A stretch of 64,000 nt of DNA, from assembly GCA_903834765.1 (NCBI GenBank), contig CAILKE010000046.1, forward strand, positions 21,537-85,536, given 5' to 3'. The position numbers and the translations under genes were made by a program. The notes beneath the pieces were generated by a model. It had not been told where the DNA came from. It did not search any database and was given only the letters and a program-made list of their open reading frames with translations. Positions within the stretch are counted from its first letter, which is position 1. Each line of letters opens with the position of its first letter. Positions 26,796 to 36,300 of this stretch are shown here, one piece after another. The DNA comes from an uncultured Bacteroidota bacterium (lineage in GTDB: Bacteria; Bacteroidota; Bacteroidia; B-17B0; Aurantibacillaceae).

Positions 26796-27446
26796 TTAAA
26801 TAATCACACCATCTTTCATTACTAACTTCCTATCTGCCATGTTCGCAAGGGTTTCGTTGTGTGTAACAACAACGATGGTTTGTTTCAATTCATCTCTCAA
26901 CTTAAAAAACAATTGATGTAAATTTTGAGCATTTTCGCTATCCAAGTTTCCACTTGGCTCATCTGCAAAAATCACTTTAGGATTGTTAATTAAGGCTCTT
27001 GCAACAGCTACACGTTGTTGTTCTCCTCCTGATAATTCAGAGGGTTTGTGATGCGCTCTGTCTTTTAAACCTAATAGATCTAATAATTCCAACGCCTTTA
27101 ATTCAGCATCTTTTTTAGATGTTTTATTGATGAAGGCAGGGATACAAATATTTTCAATGGCAGTAAATTCGGGCAACAAATGATGAAATTGAAATACAAA
27201 ACCTATATGTTGATTACGGAATGACGCTAATTTTTTTTCATTAAGTGATGTTATATTTTCATTATTAAATAGGATCTCACCAGAGGTAGCTCTATCTAAA
27301 GTTCCTAAAATGGTAAGTAGGGTTGTTTTGCCAGCACCTGAAGAACCAACAATAGAGATAACTTCGGAAGGCATAATGTGTAAATCAACACCTTTAAGTA
27401 CTTCTAAGTTGCCATATTTTTTATGTATATTTTTTGCTATGATCAA
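26796..27446 (-). CDS. lolD: ABC transporter ATPase, LolD-type
   Basis: The ATP-binding subunit of a MacB/LolCDE-type complex, which in Gram-negatives extracts lipoproteins from the inner membrane. Walker [10 protein letters not shown] is at residues 34-42, signature [15 protein letters not shown] mid-protein, Walker [13 protein letters not shown], and the switch His in VVVTHNE. The length of 216 residues is typical. No permease gene is adjacent, so LolD rather than another MacB-type export ATPase is an inference from sequence style and length. The start is TTG at 27446; no ATG is nearby. Confidence 0.8.
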   Translation of the reverse strand: MIIAKNIHKKYGNLEVLKGVDLHIMPSEVISIVGSSGAGKTTLLTILGTLDRATSGEILFNNENITSLNEKKLASFRNQHIGFVFQFHHLLPEFTAIENICIPAFINKTSKKDAELKALELLDLLGLKDRAHHKPSELSGGEQQRVAVARALINNPKVIFADEPSGNLDSENAQNLHQLFFKLRDELKQTIVVVTHNETLANMADRKLVMKDGVII

Positions 27447-27564
27447 TGTTTGTTATAAGTGTTTAGTTGTTAAATTAAATATTTGAACAATGTTTCAAGA
27501 TTATAGTTTATCATTCACTATTTCCTTTTACTTCTCTTTTATCTCTTCAATCTTTTTAAATCCC

Positions 27565-29538
27565 TTACTTAGATATTACCTTCAATTCAGTTCGTCTGTT
27601 TTTTGCTTTATTTTCAGGAGTATCATTAGGTACTTTCGGTTTAGTGTCTCCGTAACCCTTATATGATAAGCGTGTTGCAACAATGGCTCCTTTAGTTATA
27701 ATATAATCATATACTGCTTTTGCTCTATTTTCTGATAATGTTTTGTTAGCAACTTTATCGCCTGTATTATCGGTATGTCCGCCAAACTCAATTTTTAAGG
27801 TTGAATTAGTTTTTAGAAATGAACTGATTTTTTCTAACTCTGCTTTTGATTCAGGTTTTAAATCCCATTTATTCACGTCAAAAAATACATTTTTTAATTC
27901 TATTGTAAAGCCTGTATCAATTGGTTGTAGAGGAATTTGGAGCTGAAAGGGTTTTGTATAATCAGCTACTTTATCTTTCAACGAAAAATTATCACTGTAA
28001 AATAAATAACCATTTTTACTCACGTTTACTAGGTAGTTGTGATTGGATGTTAATGTAACTAAAAACTCTCCTGCGCTATTACTAAAGGCTTTGGTAACGG
28101 ATTGTTGTGTTTCAAGATCTATTAATTCAAAAGATGCTTCTAAAGGAGCTTTTGTTTTAGCATTAAAGGTTAGCCCTTTCACATAAGTGATTTTTTCAGG
28201 ACGAATATTTTCGGGCAATTCAAATTGGTAAATATCTAAGCCTCCGTATCCACCTTCTCTTTCACTTGCCATATAGGCTATTTTACCGTTAGCATCTACC
28301 AAAAAACTATTTTCATCAGTAACTGTATTAATTGGATAGCCTAAGTTTACTGCTTTTCCCCAACTACCATCCGCTTGGCGTTTACTCATGAAAATATCTA
28401 ATCCTCCCATACCCGGATGCCCTTCGCTACTAAAATATAGTGTTTGATTATCAGGATGGATAAACACGCTTTCTTCTTTAAAAGGTGTATTAATGTTATT
28501 TGATAATAATACTGCTTCACCAAATTTACCATCGTTACCAATGGTTGAACTATAGATGTCTGGATTTTTAATGCCTTGTCGAGTAACTGAACCTCTAATA
28601 AAATAAAGTGTTTTACCATCACTACTAAAACTTGGTTGAGTTTCCCAATTAGCAGTGTTTATCTGTTGACCAGCATTAACAGCCTTAGACCAAACACCGT
28701 TAATTTTTTGAGAATAAAAGATGTCGCAACTGCCGTAACCCTTTCTATCGGAAGATCCATAATCACCTGTCATTTCCATGCACGAAGCAAAAAACATAAC
28801 TTGTCCATCAGCACTCAGTGTTGGCGCACCTTCGTTTCCTAGGGTATTCACTGAGCTAATTGGAAACGCTTTTTGCCAAATATCTCCTACTTTATTACTC
28901 ATAAAAAAATCTTCGTTTTGAGGAGCATTTACACCTTCACCTTCTCTTATATTTCTGGTAAACATAAAGGTTTTACCGTCAGCTGTTATTGCAGGAAAGT
29001 ATTCGTAATTATTTGTATTTATTCCTGTTCCAAGATTTATTAATTTAAAGGGTTGTGGGTTTTTCATTGCATTAACGCCAAATTTCGCATTCTTCAAATA
29101 CTGTTCGGCTTGTTCCTTTGTATTTGGATTTATGCGATCAAATTTTAAATATGTTTCTAAATTTTTTTGTGCACCTTCGTAATCGGCTGATAATAGTTGT
29201 GCTAAACCTAAATCATAAAAATTACGAGGAAAAAATTTCGGATTGATATCGATTGCTTTTTGAAAATGATCAATAGCCTCTTTGGTTCTGTGCTTTTCCA
29301 TTAGTAAGTAGGCTAGAGCAGAATGAGCTTCGATAAATTTAGGATCTTCTTGTAAGCATTTATTTAAGTACTTTTCAGCATCTATGTCTTTACGGATTTC
29401 ATAATTATGTTTTCCTTCTTCGTAATACTTAATTGCTTTTTTATTAGTACTCGTATATCCTCCAGGTGGAAGATTGTTTTGAGCACAAAAGTTTTGAATA
29501 ATAAAAAGTAAAGATAATAGTATAAAAAGAAGTTTCAT
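27565..29538 (-). CDS. PorE-like OmpA-family protein: TPR, PD40 propeller, CarboxypepD-like and OmpA domains
   Basis: A 657-residue exported protein. The signal peptide covers residues 1-19. TPR repeats occupy about 30-150 (AIDHFQKAIDINPKFF). A WD40/PD40 propeller runs about 165-430 (repeated FMFTRN, TLYFIRG and TLYFSSEGHPGMGGLDIF blocks). A carboxypeptidase-regulatory-like fold lies at about 440-520. The C-terminal OmpA peptidoglycan-binding domain runs about 545-657 (EFGGHTDNTGD, ENRAKAVYDYI). This domain order is that of PorE, a peptidoglycan-associated part of the type IX secretion system in Porphyromonas. The signal lacks a good lipobox, unlike PorE. The T9SS role is inferred from architecture and from the cargo proteins in this window. 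Confidence 0.82.
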   Translation of the reverse strand: MKLLFILLSLLFIIQNFCAQNNLPPGGYTSTNKKAIKYYEEGKHNYEIRKDIDAEKYLNKCLQEDPKFIEAHSALAYLLMEKHRTKEAIDHFQKAIDINPKFFPRNFYDLGLAQLLSADYEGAQKNLETYLKFDRINPNTKEQAEQYLKNAKFGVNAMKNPQPFKLINLGTGINTNNYEYFPAITADGKTFMFTRNIREGEGVNAPQNEDFFMSNKVGDIWQKAFPISSVNTLGNEGAPTLSADGQVMFFASCMEMTGDYGSSDRKGYGSCDIFYSQKINGVWSKAVNAGQQINTANWETQPSFSSDGKTLYFIRGSVTRQGIKNPDIYSSTIGNDGKFGEAVLLSNNINTPFKEESVFIHPDNQTLYFSSEGHPGMGGLDIFMSKRQADGSWGKAVNLGYPINTVTDENSFLVDANGKIAYMASEREGGYGGLDIYQFELPENIRPEKITYVKGLTFNAKTKAPLEASFELIDLETQQSVTKAFSNSAGEFLVTLTSNHNYLVNVSKNGYLFYSDNFSLKDKVADYTKPFQLQIPLQPIDTGFTIELKNVFFDVNKWDLKPESKAELEKISSFLKTNSTLKIEFGGHTDNTGDKVANKTLSENRAKAVYDYIITKGAIVATRLSYKGYGDTKPKVPNDTPENKAKNRRTELKVISK

Positions 29539-29625
29539 TTTTATTGACGAGTTTTATAGTTTAAATATAACGATTCTATAAAAAATAGATACGTACAAAA
29601 TACTAATAAAAGCTAAATCCTAGAG

Positions 29626-30006
29626 TTATTTTGTGACATTTTTTAACCATTGTAAAGCTTTATTCCTGTCTTCAAAAAACCTTGTTGGCACAATTGGTTT
29701 ATTAATTTTTAAGAATAAATTTCCAATAATGGTTTCGTGTAATTTATTACTACAAAGTGCTAATGCCGCCACATGTTTTGAATATTCTTTTGAAGCACCT
29801 GCTCTTCTTGCATCTCCTGAAACATCAACGTTTTCTTCGGCTTCCATTAATACGTGAAATTTTTTATCAGGCATATAGTTTACTGATAGGTCTCTGGATT
29901 CCCATACGTCTTTTTCCTGCAGGGTTATATTTTTCTTAACCCTAAACTCTATCAATAAATCATCATGAATGGTCATTAAAAATGCATCTGTTTCAAATTG
30001 TTTCAT
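29626..30006 (-). CDS. Small STAS-like protein
   Basis: A 126-residue cytoplasmic protein without signal or membrane segments. The pattern of strand and helix (DLLIEFRVKKNITLQEKDVWESRD, KKFHVLMEAEENVDVSGDARR, YSKHVAALALCSNKLHETIIGN) and the size resemble the SpoIIAA-like STAS fold or DUF7793-type proteins of Bacteroidota. If STAS-like it could be a partner-switching target for one of the SpoIIE phosphatases in this window, which is speculative. It lies 87 bases upstream of the PorE-like gene on the same strand. An intrinsic terminator separates it from the M43 gene. Start ATG at 30006. Confidence 0.55.
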   Translation of the reverse strand: MKQFETDAFLMTIHDDLLIEFRVKKNITLQEKDVWESRDLSVNYMPDKKFHVLMEAEENVDVSGDARRAGASKEYSKHVAALALCSNKLHETIIGNLFLKINKPIVPTRFFEDRNKALQWLKNVTK

Positions 30007-30092
30007 TTGTGCGGATTTACAAGTTATAAATATATATTTTTTGAAATTATTTTATGAAAAGGAATCATTAAAATCAGCAAAGAAATCTAAAT

Positions 30093-30132
30093 AAAAAAAG
30101 GTCTTTACTAAATTAAGCAAAGACCTTTTTTT
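30093..30132 (-). terminator. Intrinsic terminator after the M43 protease gene
   Basis: AAAGGTCTTT and AAAGACCTTT arms flanking a 12-base loop (30095-30106 with 30119-30130) and followed by a T tract on either strand. It lies 15 bases after the stop of the gene ending at 30148. Confidence 0.8.
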
Positions 30133-30147
30133 CAAATTATTATAATC

Positions 30148-31560
30148 TTATTGAAGGATAATTCGTTTTGTTTTAGATATTGTTTTTGATTTTAAAGTTA
30201 CAAAGTAAACACCAGCTGAATTGCTTGATAAATCTATCTTTATAGTTCCTCCATTTGATTGTGTTTGTTTTACTTCTTTTACTGTTTGCCCAAGAGTATT
30301 AATAACTGAGATTGTAAAATCTTGTGCATTTAATAAGTCGATTGTTATATTTAATTCACCGTTTGTAGGATTAGGAAATAATGACATTTCAACATTTGAG
30401 TTATTTTCATCTATACTATTTGGAATAGTACATACTGTTGATGTATTTAAAGATGTTCTTCTTGCACAACTAGCCATAACAGCTTGCATACGTGCTTTTT
30501 GACCAGCTGTAAACATTACCATACATTTATCATCACTATAATCCATATAATTTTGATAATTTACCCCTGGTGAGGTTGAAGAACAAGCATCAGTTACAAC
30601 CGCTCCATTTGTTGAAGGACAAGTGTAATTTTCGCCACCTTGATTTGGAGTATCTGCTACATTATCACTTCCAGAGCAGGCTGAACCATCGTCACCCCAA
30701 ATATGGTATAGTCCTAACCAGTGTCCAGTTTCATGTGTTAATGTTCTTCCTTTATTATAGGTACCGTCATTGTTTAATCCAGTATAATGCCAATCTAATG
30801 CTACACCATCTGTATTTGCAGCACCACCAAAACCAGCTAAATCACCAATAGTAGGAGTTCCAGAGCTAGTTACTGTTGGGAATTGAGCATAACCTAATGT
30901 CCCTGCATCAGCACCTCCAAATTCTAATACAAAAACGTTATAGTATTTAGTAGGATCCCAAGAGGTCGCAGGTTTAACATTTGATTCAATATAAGACATA
31001 GACCATGTAGTGCCTGTTAAACTTTTTGAAGATGCTAAAACTCTATCAATACCAGGTTCTGCTAATGTTGCGCCAGTTGGACTAACTTTCGCTGCACAAA
31101 AATTGATTTGAATGTCTGAGCTATTAGCAATAAATGTAGATTGAGTAACGTAAGTTGTGAAATCAGTATTTAATTTTCTATAATCTGCATTTAATGCAGC
31201 TATCTGAGAATTTATAAATGCCGCATTTAGATTTCTAGTAGGCACAGTCGCTGAAGTTCCAACTGCTTGTCCAGTGTGTATAATGTGGAAAATAATTGGA
31301 ATATTATAAACAACAGCCGATTTTTTACCATTTGCAAACTGTTCATTTTTTTGCATCATAGCTTGAAAAGCTTCTTCATATGAAGAATTAAGGGCAGGTG
31401 TGCCACACTTTCTTTTTACTGGTTCGGATTCCTCTATTTTACTTATTTGATTCTCTAAAGTAAAGTTATTAGTCTTTTTTTGAAGTTTAGAATTGTTATT
31501 TTGAGCAAAGGATGCAAGTATTCCTATAGTCAATGATATTGTAGTAAATGTTTTTCTCAT
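30148..31560 (-). CDS. Secreted M43-family zinc metalloprotease with T9SS sorting domain
   Basis: A 470-residue secreted pappalysin-type (M43) protease. The signal peptide covers about residues 1-19 (ending ILASFAQ). A propeptide-like region is followed by the catalytic zinc motif HETGHWLGLYH near residue 275, and the Met-turn region NYMDYSDDKCMVMF. The C-terminal 85 residues (from MSLFPNPTNGEL to TKRIILQ) form a type A T9SS sorting domain. It should be exported to the cell surface or medium and degrade protein. It is a relative of the M43 gene at 54098-56257. Divergent from a response regulator gene. Confidence 0.9.
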   Translation of the reverse strand: MRKTFTTISLTIGILASFAQNNNSKLQKKTNNFTLENQISKIEESEPVKRKCGTPALNSSYEEAFQAMMQKNEQFANGKKSAVVYNIPIIFHIIHTGQAVGTSATVPTRNLNAAFINSQIAALNADYRKLNTDFTTYVTQSTFIANSSDIQINFCAAKVSPTGATLAEPGIDRVLASSKSLTGTTWSMSYIESNVKPATSWDPTKYYNVFVLEFGGADAGTLGYAQFPTVTSSGTPTIGDLAGFGGAANTDGVALDWHYTGLNNDGTYNKGRTLTHETGHWLGLYHIWGDDGSACSGSDNVADTPNQGGENYTCPSTNGAVVTDACSSTSPGVNYQNYMDYSDDKCMVMFTAGQKARMQAVMASCARRTSLNTSTVCTIPNSIDENNSNVEMSLFPNPTNGELNITIDLLNAQDFTISVINTLGQTVKEVKQTQSNGGTIKIDLSSNSAGVYFVTLKSKTISKTKRIILQ

Positions 31561-31653
31561 ATTAAATATTTTAGTTATGCATAGTTACAAAAATTATTTA
31601 ATAAAAACAAGAGCAAATACTACTTTTGAGGTGAAATAGTTAATGCCAGTTTT

Positions 31654-32340
31654 ATGTCTTATAGAATACTGATAATTGAAGATGAAGAATCCTTAAGAAA
31701 TACTCTAAAATTAAATTTAGAGTTAGAGCAATATAATGTTTCAACTTGTGGCGATGGCAAAGACTCCATTGAATCTGTTAAAACGTTTCGCCCTGATTTA
31801 ATATTGCTTGATATTATGATGCCCACAATTAGTGGAATTGATGTATACAAAGAGTTAAGAGACAAAGGTATTAACACACCAATTATTTTTTTAACGGCTA
31901 AAAATAATGCACAAGATAAAATTGAAGGTTTAAAATTAGGCGCTGATGATTACATTACTAAACCTTTTGATTTAGAAGAATTATTGTTAAGAATTAATAT
32001 TACATTGAAGCGAAACACAGTTAAACCATCATATTCAGATGTTTTTAAATTCGGTAGTTGTGAAATAAATTTTTTGACCTTTAAAATTATTTCTATTGAT
32101 GGTAAAGAGGAGACATTATCTAAACGAGAATTGGCATTTTTAAAAATGTTGGTCGATAATTTAAATAATGTAGTATCTCGTGATGCAATATTAGATAGGC
32201 TCTGGACAAAAGACGATAACCCTTCATCAAGAACGATAGATAATTACATATTAAATTTTAGAAAATTATTTGAGATTAACCCAAAAGAACCTGTTCATTT
32301 TTTATCTCTTAGAGGCGTAGGATATAAATTTTGTGTTTAA
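31654..32340 (+). CDS. OmpR-family response regulator
   Basis: A 228-residue two-component transcription factor. The receiver domain (about 1-120) has the acidic pocket IIEDE, the phosphoacceptor Asp53 in LILLDIMMP, and the switch lysine in GADDYITKPF. The C-terminal winged helix (about 135-228) has LSKRELAFLKMLVDN and SSRTIDNYILNFRKLF, ending SLRGVGYKF. No histidine kinase gene is adjacent, so it is an orphan. TACTTTTG at 31621-31628 is a candidate -7 element. Its last codons overlap those of the convergent DUF1653 gene by 4 bases. Confidence 0.92.
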   Translation: MSYRILIIEDEESLRNTLKLNLELEQYNVSTCGDGKDSIESVKTFRPDLILLDIMMPTISGIDVYKELRDKGINTPIIFLTAKNNAQDKIEGLKLGADDYITKPFDLEELLLRINITLKRNTVKPSYSDVFKFGSCEINFLTFKIISIDGKEETLSKRELAFLKMLVDNLNNVVSRDAILDRLWTKDDNPSSRTIDNYILNFRKLFEINPKEPVHFLSLRGVGYKFCV

Positions 32341-32549
32341 ATTTTAGTGAAACGTTTCGTTTTTACTCCTTCAATTAATACATCTTCGATAAACATAGTT
32401 AACGGTCGTACCCATAAATTTGTACCTTCGGGTTGGTAGGTTGCTTTGTAAATCACTAATAAATTTAAGGTTTCGTGATCCTTTGCAATGGCAATAACTT
32501 CATAGATGTTACCTTTAAAATGCTTATACAATCCTAATTCTAAATCCAT
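32337..32549 (-). CDS. DUF1653 family small protein
   Basis: A 70-residue protein with the DUF1653 signature: GLYKHFKGNIYEVIAIA near the N-terminus, HETLNLLVIYKA in the middle and LWVRPLTMFIEDV near the end. The family is widespread, cytoplasmic and of unknown function. The full family length is covered. It overlaps the convergent response regulator gene by 4 bases and follows the DUF4440 gene by 36 bases on the same strand. Confidence 0.85.
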   Translation of the reverse strand: MDLELGLYKHFKGNIYEVIAIAKDHETLNLLVIYKATYQPEGTNLWVRPLTMFIEDVLIEGVKTKRFTKI

Positions 32550-32585
32550 TTTTTTCTCTAATGTGTTTTAATTCCTTAAGTCAAT

Positions 32586-33002
32586 TTAACTTGTATGATC
32601 AGATATAATTACCCAATGATTATTTATTTTTTTCCATAATAACGTAAAATGTCCACCTGCGGGTTTTTCTTTATTTAAAGCCCATTTACCAATAACATAA
32701 ATGCTTGTTTTAGATAATTGAGTAGCTTCAATAATGTTGAAAGTTAATATACCCATCGCTTCTTTATTAGGATATGATTTCACATAATTATCAAATGTTT
32801 TTTGCCAACCATAGGAAATTCCTTTACTACCAATAAATTTAAGGCTATCGCTTTTCCAATAGTACTTCATGAAATCATGAATGTTTCCATTATTCCACGC
32901 TTGCTCTTGTTCAGACATATTGAGTAAAACTTTCTTTACTTCTTTTTGAGAAAATAGAGTCATTGATAATGTTATAAGTAGTGTGAAAATTAGTTGTTTC
33001 AT
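32586..33002 (-). CDS. Exported DUF4440/SnoaL-like (NTF2-fold) protein
   Basis: A 138-residue protein when started at ATG 33002. It has a signal peptide (KQLIFTLLITLSMTLFSQ) and an NTF2-like fold with the pattern QEQAWNNGNIHDFMKYYWKSD, YGWQKTFDNYVKSYP, GHFTLLWKKINNHWVIISDHTS, typical of DUF4440. Function unknown; possible small-ligand binding. The frame can be extended upstream to 33098, but that part is antisense to the metH riboswitch and adds a non-signal leader, so it is rejected. It is divergent from metH. Confidence 0.75.
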   Translation of the reverse strand: MKQLIFTLLITLSMTLFSQKEVKKVLLNMSEQEQAWNNGNIHDFMKYYWKSDSLKFIGSKGISYGWQKTFDNYVKSYPNKEAMGILTFNIIEATQLSKTSIYVIGKWALNKEKPAGGHFTLLWKKINNHWVIISDHTS

Positions 33003-33003
33003 G

Positions 33004-33034
33004 TTGGTAAAATTAATAAAAAGACCTACATTTG
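33004..33034 (+). promoter_or_regulatory. Promoter for the metH riboswitch transcript
   Basis: TTG (33004-33006), 20 bases, then TACATTTG (33027-33034), a perfect -7 element. The expected start near 33040 is just upstream of the SAM aptamer at 33053. Confidence 0.65.
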
Positions 33035-33052
33035 TACCTCGTTCTTTAAAAC

Positions 33053-33228
33053 ACTTATTAAGAAAAGCTGAGGGATACGCCCAACGAAGCTTTACCAACC
33101 CTTTTAGTAATGTTGAATTTTAAATTATGAATGATAAATGAATTAAATAATTCAACATTTAAAATTTATCATTTAAAATTTCCTAAAGAAGGTGGGAATT
33201 CGTCTCAAAATAATTGAGAAAAATAAGT
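33053..33228 (+). promoter_or_regulatory. SAM-I (S-box) riboswitch upstream of metH
   Basis: P1 is closed by ACTTATT (33053-33059) and AATAAGT (33222-33228). Conserved SAM-I core elements follow in order: AAGA, GAGGGA (33070-33075), GCCC, GAAGC, CAACC (33096-33100), GGTG followed by AATTC, then GAGA before the closing strand. P2 pairs AAAGC (33064-33068) with GCTTT (33089-33093). P3 begins with CTTTTAG (33101-33107) against CTAAAG (33183-33188), with a 75-base AT-rich loop instead of a short one. When bound to SAM it should favour the downstream terminator and lower metH expression, as SAM-I switches usually do. Confidence 0.9.
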
Positions 33229-33263
33229 AGAATTGATTTTATAAATAATTACAAAAAACATAT

Positions 33264-33297
33264 AAATCTCTTCTGCAATTGCGGAAGAGATTTTTTT
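33264..33297 (+). terminator. Riboswitch-controlled terminator in the metH leader
   Basis: A 13-bp stem (33264-33276 with 33281-33293, including one G-U pair), a 4-base AATT loop and a T run end 12 bases before the metH ATG at 33309. This is the expected expression platform of the SAM-I aptamer. Confidence 0.88.
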
Positions 33298-33308
33298 ATT
33301 TCAGAAAA

Positions 33309-36300
33309 ATGAATACGATACAACAGGAATTAGAAAAAAGAGTATTAGTCATTGATGGCGCAATGGGCTCCATGATTCAACAATATAAATTAACTGAAAA
33401 AGATTTTAGAGGAAAGCGTTTTGCAGATTGGCACAAGGATTTACAAGGAAATAACGACTTGTTATCTATCACTCAGCCACAAATTATAAAAACGATTCAT
33501 AAAGAATATTTAAAGGCTGGTGCTGATATCATAGAAACTAATACGTTTAGCGATACAACTATTGCTATGGCAGATTATGATATGCAAGAATTTGTGTATG
33601 AATTAAATTATGAATCAGCTAAAATTGCAAAAGAAGCCATCACAGAGTTTTTACTTGAATATCCAACAACTGAAAACAAACAACGTTTCGTTGCTGGTGC
33701 AATCGGGCCAACCAATCGCACCTTATCTTTATCACCAAATGTAAATGATCCAGGTTACAGAGCAATTACGTTTGATGAATTAGTAGAAGCTTATACCGAA
33801 CAAGTGCGTGGCTTAATTGATGGTGGTGCTGATTTATTATTAATTGAAACTATTTTTGATACACTTAATGCAAAAGCAGCATTATTCGCGATTCAAAACT
33901 ATTGCGAAAAAATAGATAAAAAAATGCCGGTGATGGTGTCTGGAACCATTACGGATGCTAGTGGTAGAACCTTATCAGGACAAACAACCGAAGCCTTTTT
34001 AAATTCAGTTTCCCATGTAGATTTATTAAGCGTTGGTTTAAACTGCGCGCTTGGTGCAAAAGATATGCGACCGTATTTAGAAGAACTTTCTAATAAAGCG
34101 CCATTCTTTGTAAGTGCTTATCCTAATGCAGGTTTACCAAATCAGTTTGGAGAGTACGATCAAGATGCTCATGAAATGGGACATCAAATCGAAGACTTTT
34201 TAAAAGCAGGTTTTTTAAATATAGTAGGCGGATGCTGTGGAACAACGCCTTCACATATCAAACGTATTGCTGAATTAGCTAAAGACGCAAAACCTCGCAA
34301 AAAACCTCAACCTGATACATTAATGCACTTAAGTGGGTTAGAGCCGTATACGCTTACTCCCGAAAGTAATTTCTTAAATGTAGGAGAAAGAACAAACGTG
34401 ACTGGTTCTAAAAAATTCTTACGTTTAATTAAAGAAGGTAATTTCGAAGAAGCATTGTCTATTGCTAAAGACCAAGTAGATGGTGGTGCTCAAGTCATTG
34501 ATGTAAATATGGATGAGGGGATGTTGGATAGCGAACAAGCCATGACAACCTTTTTAAATTTAATTGCATCTGAGCCTGATATTTCTCGTGTGCCCATTAT
34601 GATTGATTCCAGTAAATGGACTGTAATTGAAGCCGGATTAAAATGCGTTCAAGGAAAAGCAATCGTTAATTCTATTTCATTAAAAGAAGGAGAAGAAAAA
34701 TTTGTTGAACAAGCGAATAAAATAAAACAATATGGTGCAGCTGTTATTGTGATGGCTTTTGATGAAGTTGGACAAGCAGATACATTTGAACGTCGCAAAG
34801 AAATTTGTAAACGCGCCTATGATATTTTAGTAGATAAAGTTCATTTCCCTGCTCAAGATATTATTTTTGATCCTAATATTTTTCCAGTAGCAACTGGTAT
34901 GGAAGAGCATCGTTTGAATGCGTTGGACTTTTTTAACTCTACCAAATGGATTAAAGATAATTTACCCTATGCCAAAGTAAGTGGCGGTGTAAGTAACGTG
35001 TCTTTTTCGTTCAGAGGAAATGATCATGTGCGAGAAGCTATTCATAGTGCTTTTTTATACCATGCCGTTAAAGCGGGTATGGATATGGGTATAGTAAATC
35101 CTGCGCAATTGGTTGTGTATGATGATATTGATAAAACCTTATTGGAATTAGTAGAAGATGTATTATTAAATCGCAGAGACGATGCAACTGAACGCTTAGT
35201 TGAACATGCTGAATCTTTAAAGGGAATTACAAAAGAAAAAACTGAAAAAGATGAAGAGTGGAGGAAGGGTTCTGTAGAATCTCGCTTAAGCTATGCTTTA
35301 GTAAAAGGTTTAGTAGAGCATATTGATGCTGATACAGAAGAAGCTCGCCAGAAATTAGGGAGACCATTACATGTGATTGAAGGTCCTTTAATGGATGGAA
35401 TGAACGTAGTAGGTGACTTATTTGGGCAAGGAAAAATGTTTTTACCACAGGTTGTAAAAAGCGCTCGTGTTATGAAAAAAGCAGTTGCTTATTTGGAACC
35501 TTATTTATTAAAAGAAAAAGAAGATAATGCTAAAGCAGGAATAATTGGCGATGGTAGAACAAATGCTGGTAAAATTTTAATGGCTACTGTAAAAGGCGAT
35601 GTACATGATATTGGAAAAAATATTGTAGGCGTTGTATTAGCTTGTAATAACTATGAAATCATTGATTTAGGAGTTATGGTTTCTTGTGATAAAATTTTAG
35701 AAGAAGCAAAAAAACATAATGTAGATATCATCGGATTAAGTGGATTAATCACGCCATCCTTAGATGAAATGGTTCATGTAGCTAAAGAAATGGAACGTTT
35801 AAATTTCAAACTACCATTGATGATTGGGGGCGCTACAACTTCTAAAGTGCATACAGCAGTGAAAATTGCACAAAATTATTCTGGACCAGTTATTCATGTA
35901 AACGATGCTAGTAAATCAGTTCCTGTAGCAAGTAGTTTAATTTCAAATGAATTGCGCGATGCGTTTATGGCAGACATCAATAAAGATTATGAGCGTGTGC
36001 GTGAACAAAATAAAAATGCTCAATCTCAAAATAAATTAATTTCAATAGCTGAAGCCAGAGAAAATAAGTTCCCAATAGATTGGAGCAAAACAGAAATTGC
36101 TAAACCAAATTTTATTGGAAATAAAGTATTTGATAATTACGATTTAAAAGAAATAGCTGAATATATTGATTGGACGCCATTCTTCCATAGTTGGGAAATG
36201 AAAGGGTCTTATCCTAGAATTTTAACGGATGCTACTCGAGGAGCTGAAGCCACTAAATTATTTAATGATGCTCAAAGCATGCTTGCTAAAATCATTTCCG

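Noticed and set aside
33003..33098. N-terminal extension of the DUF4440 gene
   Set aside because: It would run antisense to the riboswitch; the signal peptide begins at ATG 33002.
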